Of a DNA stretch of 25,078 bases, positions 21,301 to 25,078 are shown piece by piece. The number at the start of each line of letters is the position of its first letter. Positions within the stretch are counted from its first letter, which is position 1. The notes under the pieces were generated by a model. The model searched no databases and was not told where the DNA came from. It worked only from the letters and a program-made list of their open reading frames with translations. The stretch is from Protostelium mycophagum (taxonomy: Eukaryota; Evosea; Variosea; Protosteliida; Protosteliaceae): contig MZNV01001534.1 of the NCBI GenBank assembly GCA_002081555.1, positions 1 to 25,078 on the forward strand, written 5' to 3'. Position numbers and translations under genes: made by a program.

Positions 21301-23027
21301 TAATGTCTCTCTCATTCTGTGATGACGTCATCACATGTGATGAGGTGTTTGTGATGAGTTGCCAAGCTTGGTGATGTGTTCAGCGGCTTTGCCGTGAGCA
21401 TAAAAACTCTTGGTCAGGTTTTTGGTTCGAGTGTTTGTTACCGCGAATTTATACATATGACCACATCCGGTTTTTAATAAATGTATCTACATAATACATT
21501 TCGTCAAAACCGAAATAAACATCTGGTATGGAGGAAATCACGTTGATATTAACTCGGTATTGACGTGTTTGTCACCGTGATGCTTGGAAAATTTGACCAA
21601 AGCCTGCCATATCGCCCTCTACAAAATATTTTTTATGCTTTTGTGCGAGGAATCGTGGCAAAGCCACAATCCGACATGTCAATCTACAACTCGATCTGGC
21701 CTCACCTTGAGTAGATCGATCAGATTCGCCAACAGATCTGTCTCCGCAATCTCGTGGAGCCTGTGTCCTTGTTCTTGGACAATCCTGACCATCAGATCTA
21801 AAGAGGCAACCCTCGTCTGTGATTTGACGAACCTCTCGTTGATGGCGTGGAACCCCGTCTGTCGGCTGTCAGAAAACTCGGATAAATTGTCCGGAAGAAT
21901 TATTGGCGGGAAAATCACTGACCCTCGCTTTTGTGCTGCAGAAAGAGACGATGATCTTGACGATGTTCTTGACCCTCATCTCGTCTTCATTCTTTGTCGG
22001 TGCGTGATATATCGATGCTATACTGTAGGAGGCGTCCTGCATACCAGTCATCATGTGCACATCACATCCATCGTCATTGACCATTCCATTATGATCATAC
22101 ATCATAAACATATCACCGCAAACACACCTTTATGTATATTACAAAGTTAACAATGGATGGTTGGCCAAAGAGCCTCCACGTTTTCTCACAAATAAAAATG
22201 ATATAAAAAATCGGTACCCCACCTGTTTCACACAAGAAGCATAACATTGGTAATAAGCGTTGAAAAAACTTGTCTTGAAGGTGTTATCACGTGCCATGAG
22301 GTCAGTGCATAGAGGTGTCAACACGTCGAACAGCGCGGTGTGATCTGTGTTGAGTCTCTGAAGTATTAACGGATGCCATGGATTCAATTTATCGTAATTG
22401 AAGATGGTGATCAGACGATGTAGATATTGCAGCAGAATGACGATCTGTGAGTGTCAATCGTAAAGTGGACATATCATGATCAATGTTGATGACGTTTAAT
22501 TTTAAATAAATGTGGCAAACTGTCTTAGATAGTTTTGTTCTGCCATGAATACAACACAAAACAATTTCTGTGCATCATCATGCATGGATTTTCTTGGGAG
22601 TAAGGTGAAGGTGAGGAGGAAGCAGTTCCTCAGATGTCACCGAATACGATGATCGTCTTTCATATCGAAGAGGACATGAATGTACCTGTTGATCTGTTGC
22701 TTCTGCCCATGGGATTTCTGATAATTTGTCCAGCAAGTGATATGATGCACCGAGATTATTGGAAGACAACTTTTCGATTTTTCCAAGAATGACCTCATCA
22801 AGCGGCCCTCCTTTGAAAACATTGCTTGTGATCTGGAATGATCAGATTTAGAGATGGCCAGATCAGACCGCTCTATTGTCCTTGATAATCGAACGACGGT
22901 CAAAAGAGTGCGTGATCTTACGATGATAATGATGTTGATGATATATATATATAGACGTGAAATTTGGTGGAAAAATGAGAGGAAACAAAACTACCTCTTT
23001 CAAAAGATCAGATACTAAGTGCGACAT
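18338..23027 (-). CDS. TSC1: Hamartin (tuberous sclerosis complex subunit 1)
   Basis: Partner of TSC2 in the Rheb-GAP complex that restrains TORC1. Seventeen exons: 22995-23027, 22686-22832, 22223-22444, 21923-22036, 21706-21858, 21073-21316, 20858-20985, 20632-20712, 20390-20548, 20040-20198, 19812-19914, 19661-19765, 19414-19577, 19162-19335, 19045-19121, 18548-18977, 18338-18418; 857 aa, all in phase. N-terminal helical-repeat matches to hamartin: QTRVASLDLMVRIVQEQG, then RQMGLALMVITMLLPKI and IIQDLFFIFLRACSW, then ILFEHLYGLFPATFYSHLR. These correspond to human RLSILSLL, VLVLITMLP, FFDIFGRLSSW and ALFHRLYGMYPCNFVSFLR. Family members keep a C-terminal coiled coil, here about residues 550-857, including LKNQLLLEQYLKQEF (human LHNQLLYERFKRQ). 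It is shorter than human hamartin (1164 aa), lacking much of the Ser-rich linker, but has an insert of about 100 residues in the N-terminal domain. The start MSHLVSDLLKE is well placed. Introns are dense in GTTGTAGA, E2F-like and TGACGTCA motifs. Confidence 0.93.
18981..18996. repeat. Perfect 16-bp palindrome of the intronic octamer
   Basis: TCTACAACGTTGTAGA, a perfect palindrome made of the octamer and its complement, lies at the 3' end of TSC1 intron 18978-19044, just before the GACAG acceptor. Confidence 0.9.
20016..20025 (+). promoter_or_regulatory. E2F-like site in TSC1 intron
   Basis: TTTTCCCGCC, in intron 19915-20039, 15 nt from the donor. Confidence 0.4.
20224..20231. promoter_or_regulatory. 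TGACGTCA palindrome in TSC1 intron
   Basis: Exact TGACGTCA in intron 20199-20389, which also holds TTTTTCGCGCC (20284-20294) and GTTGTAGA (20358-20365), so all three motif families occur in one 191-nt intron. Confidence 0.45.
20578..20606. promoter_or_regulatory. Paired TGACGTCA palindromes around CACGTG in TSC1 intron
   Basis: Two exact TGACGTCA copies (20578-20585 and 20599-20606) flank a CACGTG within the 83-nt intron 20549-20631, whose 3' end is GTTGTAG. Confidence 0.45.
20998..21070. repeat. Inverted repeats bounding a TSC1 intron
   Basis: GAATTTTCACTGAAATTTCC (20998-21017) and GGAAAATTCAGTGAAAATTC (21051-21070) are complementary at 19 of 20 positions. They lie inside intron 20986-21072, one arm starting 2 nt inside the donor and the other ending 12 nt before the exon. 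The intron is almost one large hairpin, like a small terminal-inverted-repeat element that became an intron. Confidence 0.85.
21323..21330. promoter_or_regulatory. TGACGTCA palindrome at intron 3' end, TSC1
   Basis: The extended palindrome TGATGACGTCATCA lies 6 nt before the acceptor in the 389-nt intron 21317-21705, close to where the pyrimidine tract would normally be. Confidence 0.4.
21905..21914 (-). promoter_or_regulatory. E2F-like site in TSC1 intron
   Basis: In transcript direction TTTTCCCGCC, 9 nt after the donor of the 64-nt intron 21859-21922. Confidence 0.4.
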
Positions 23028-23392
23028 AGCGAGTCCACCGTGAAAGTGGTACCCGCGTAAACGATCTCGCTATCGTGTATGATGTCTTTCAGTGGAGTGA
23101 GAGAGTTCACAGTGTAAAATTCTCTCCTTCACGATGTCCACCGTCCTCTGGAGAATGATCACGTCGTCAGATGAGCGCGAGAAGATGATGTCAGAAAATG
23201 CACGAATAAATGCAGAAAAATTCGGAGAACTCCGGCCGGAGGAGTGACAGCTGACCGACACTGTACAACCAAAACTCGTTGCTTTTGGACCTCAGAAGTG
23301 CAATAAAACAATTGAGAGGGTATTTCATATGACCAGAAATGACTCTGCGGTCCGTATGTATCTATTTATCTCTGTTTTGAGGACCATCATTG
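23028..23392. other. TSC1 upstream region
   Basis: 365 bp between the TSC1 start and the end of the upstream minus-strand gene, presumably the TSC1 promoter and 5' leader. A minus-strand frame at 23070-23261 is open, but it lacks ATG initiation and recognisable content and is treated as leader sequence. No octamer or E2F-like site was seen. Confidence 0.45.
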
Positions 23393-23836
23393 TTATGAAC
23401 GCGATCTTCCGTATTCGTTGAAACGAGAGATGATGATTGTCTAAAAAGATCAGAACTTTGTTGATTTTGTCCGACTTACTCCGATGATGAAGCACACAGC
23501 GGCGAGGACACAAGAGCATACAAACCAAGCGAAGAAAGTGTGGCGCGGCATCCGGCCAGTTCGATGATTCATACATAATGTCCAAGCACAACCCATCACC
23601 CACGTGAGTTCCGTGCTCGTCAGGGGTATTCCTTCGTCTTCACAGTGTGAGTAACCTCCTTTGGTATCACCGATGGATTTGTAACCATCGCGAGCTGAGC
23701 ACAACTTCCACACAAAGAAAGATCCATTGACGAGCAATAAGACACCACCGGCGACTAACAATGCGATACCAGCATAGATGTTCTGGTCCATGGATGATGA
23801 TGGTGATTTAGTCCTCAGAAAAGGACGCGAATTCAT
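23393..23836 (-). CDS. Small membrane protein, tandem paralogue B
   Basis: Exons 23480-23836 and 23393-23440, joined in phase 0 across a 39-nt intron (GTAAGT...TTTTTAG), give 134 aa from the upstream ATG (MNSRPFLRTKSPSSS), or 119 aa from the ATG at 23791 that matches the start of paralogue A (MDQNIYAG). A first membrane helix (YAGIALLVAGGVLLLVNG then SFFVWKL) is followed by a hydrophilic part with the shared GIPLTSTE, a weakly hydrophobic WTLCMNH segment, the shared TGRMPR motif, and a last helix (FAWFVCSCVLAAVCFIIG) ending in TIIISRFNEYGRSRS. The family is not recognised. The high similarity to its neighbour indicates a local duplication. Confidence 0.78.
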
Positions 23837-24152
23837 CGCGACGGGGATGTAACGGCAATGTCTTAAGTTTTTTAGAACCAGCAGTTTCTCGGGGTTGAAT
23901 GAGAAATTACAAATTTGACATCAAATATTGTACAATCATGTATACCAATGATGCATTGACACTCATCAACAATTGATCAACACACTTGCGTAGATGCCCT
24001 TCTTGTCTTACCTGTAGAATAGAAAAATCTCTGTGGAAAAGGGCAAAAAAATCTCTGCTGCAGAATTTCATTGTTGTAGATGTGAGATCATCAATTCTTT
24101 TAGCCCCGTCTTCATCTCTATATGTTCTGTTTTTGAAAGTAGTAGGGTCTCA
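23837..24152. other. Spacer between tandem paralogues
   Basis: 316 bp holding the promoter of paralogue B and the 3' UTR of paralogue A. One GTTGTAGA at 24073-24080. Nothing else is recognised. Confidence 0.45.
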
Positions 24153-24530
24153 TTAAGCTCGTTTCATCAAGAAGATTGTCTGGACTGATTAATACCTTGT
24201 TCATTTTGCAGTTGTTACCCCAACTGTGAAGCAGACAGCGGAGAGTACTACGGCAAGTCTGAACCAACTGATAAAAGTATCCCGTGGCATACGACCGGTT
24301 TTATGATTCATGCACAATGTCCAAACACCACCCATAATGCACATGATCTCCGTGCTCGTCAGGGGTATGCCGTCATCATCGCAGTGTAATTGACTTTCTT
24401 TGGTATCACTGATGGCAGTATCGTCATTGCGAGCTGAGAACATCTTCCACACAAAGAAAGATCCACTGACGAGCAATAAGAAGCCGCCGCAGACCAACAG
24501 CGCGATGCCAAAGTAGATATTCTGGTCCAT
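24153..24530 (-). CDS. Small membrane protein, tandem paralogue A
   Basis: Exons 24219-24530 and 24153-24179, joined in phase 0 across a 39-nt intron at the same codon as in paralogue B, give 112 aa. MDQNIYFGIALLVCGGFLLL forms the first membrane helix; GIPLTSTE, WTLCMNHKTGRMPR and a C-terminal helix (AVVLSAVCFTVGTIFLMK) follow. The charged loop differs from B (RNDDTAISDTKESQLHCDD against RDGYKSIGDTKGGYSHCED), while the flanks of the helices are kept. Reading through the donor would instead give a short end TTAK. The homologous intron of equal length in both copies and the matching TI(F/I) after it favour splicing. Function is unknown. Confidence 0.78.
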
Positions 24531-24780
24531 GTCTGCGTTAGGCTCTTGTTTCTTCTTTTGAGGATTCTGAACAAAATGTTAATAAGAAAAAGAATTCGAG
24601 AGGTCATCACGTCACGTTCATGTCTTTTAGGTGTCTGTCACGTGTCATTTCAGATGTTCTTCGTTGTAGACTGTCAGAAATGACACCATCCCGCTCTTGG
24701 ATTCCTCACTGATGAACCTCACGGCGAGATGCCTCTGAAACCACCCCTCGACCAAGCCCCATCATGGAAGCGTTGTAAAA

Positions 24781-25078
24781 TTACATGGGGACAGTTCTCC
24801 CTGTGATGTCTTAAGATCGATGGCTTTGACAAAACTTACAGACAGCGATTGAATTGTCTGCCCATCCCAGAGTCTTCTCCAGTTGTGAGTTAATCAGCAG
24901 ATGAGCCCTTGTTGTTTCGCAAAAACGGTGGCTTGTTGCCAAGTCCCACTGTTTCAAGCTGCCAGATGAAACCAAAATGGCAGACGTGAGCAAGACAACA
25001 GACACTGACAGAAACGCATCGTATGGATAATATCCTCTTCCAAAAGGTCCTGCTATGATCAAAATGAGGACGAATCAC
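24781..25078 (-). CDS. Membrane protein, 3' part, cut by window edge
   Basis: Exon 24840 to the window end and a last exon 24781-24800, joined in phase 1 across a 39-nt intron, read ...IIAGPFGRGYYPYDAFLSV, then SVVLLTSAILVSSGSLKQW and the tail KTLGWADNSIAVWRTVPM. One membrane helix is clear (LSVSVVLLTSAILVSSG). The N-terminal part lies beyond base 25078. The short last exon (WRTVPM) rests only on splice-site fit and normal intron length; reading on instead would end at CKFCQSHRS (stop at 24811). The family is not recognised. Confidence 0.55.

Noticed and set aside
21400-21440. GGTTCGA words that could be a tRNA T-loop
   Set aside because: No matching acceptor or anticodon stems; no tRNA could be folded around any GGTTCGA in the window.
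22936-22952. Short TA dinucleotide run
   Set aside because: Ordinary microsatellite inside a TSC1 intron.
23070-23261. Minus-strand open frame upstream of TSC1
   Set aside because: No ATG start, no acceptor in phase with a known exon, no recognisable content; more likely leader or promoter.

Overview
The window is nuclear DNA from an intron-rich, compact eukaryote, probably a unicellular one. The evidence is many GT-AG introns, most of 39-130 nt, the standard genetic code, short gaps between genes, and clearly eukaryotic housekeeping genes: cytosolic threonyl-tRNA synthetase, the tRNA m1A58 methyltransferase catalytic subunit, proteasome subunit Rpn3/PSMD3, and hamartin/TSC1. TSC1 is patchy outside opisthokonts and Amoebozoa. 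Together with a large cysteine-rich GPI-type surface protein, it makes an amoebozoan (for example a protostelid) a reasonable guess, but the species is not proven by the sequence. Most exon boundaries below were worked out by hand from splice sites, reading phase and remembered family sequences, and every multi-exon model was checked to be in phase.

Layout. 1-568: no firm gene. 569-4294 (+): secreted cysteine-rich protein with a C-terminal GPI-type signal, carrying a recent self-derived insertion. 4295-5318: intergenic. 5319-5610 (+): small CxxCxGxG zinc-ribbon protein ending in a CaaX box. 5719-8791 (-): threonyl-tRNA synthetase, 13 exons. 9165-9944 (-): disordered proline/serine-rich protein. 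10155-10813 (-): secreted or membrane glycoprotein. 11038-13134 (-): TRM61/TRMT61A, 11 exons. 13457-13986 (-): helicase-associated-domain protein with unresolved 5' end. 14173-14379 (-): possible small membrane protein. 14497-16610 (-): PSMD3/Rpn3, 10 exons. 17333-18227 (+): C3HC4 RING protein with acidic tail. 18338-23027 (-): hamartin/TSC1, 17 exons. 23393-23836 and 24153-24530 (-): tandem paralogous small membrane proteins. 24781-25078 (-): 3' part of another membrane protein.

There is no operon-like pathway. The genes are unrelated housekeeping and surface functions, mostly head-to-tail on the minus strand. The striking layer is in the introns. The octamer GTTGTAGA/TCTACAAC occurs 28 times (under one expected by chance), 16 of them in introns, sometimes as perfect palindromes and three times forming the intron 3' end itself. 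The same introns carry E2F-like TTTTCCCGCC/TTTTCGCGCC sites and TGACGTCA palindromes, and one TSC1 intron is bounded by near-perfect 20-bp inverted repeats. Either the introns serve as a regulatory layer, or many derive from one dispersed intron-forming element; the sequence alone does not decide. No virus-like element, CRISPR array, tRNA or rRNA gene was found.
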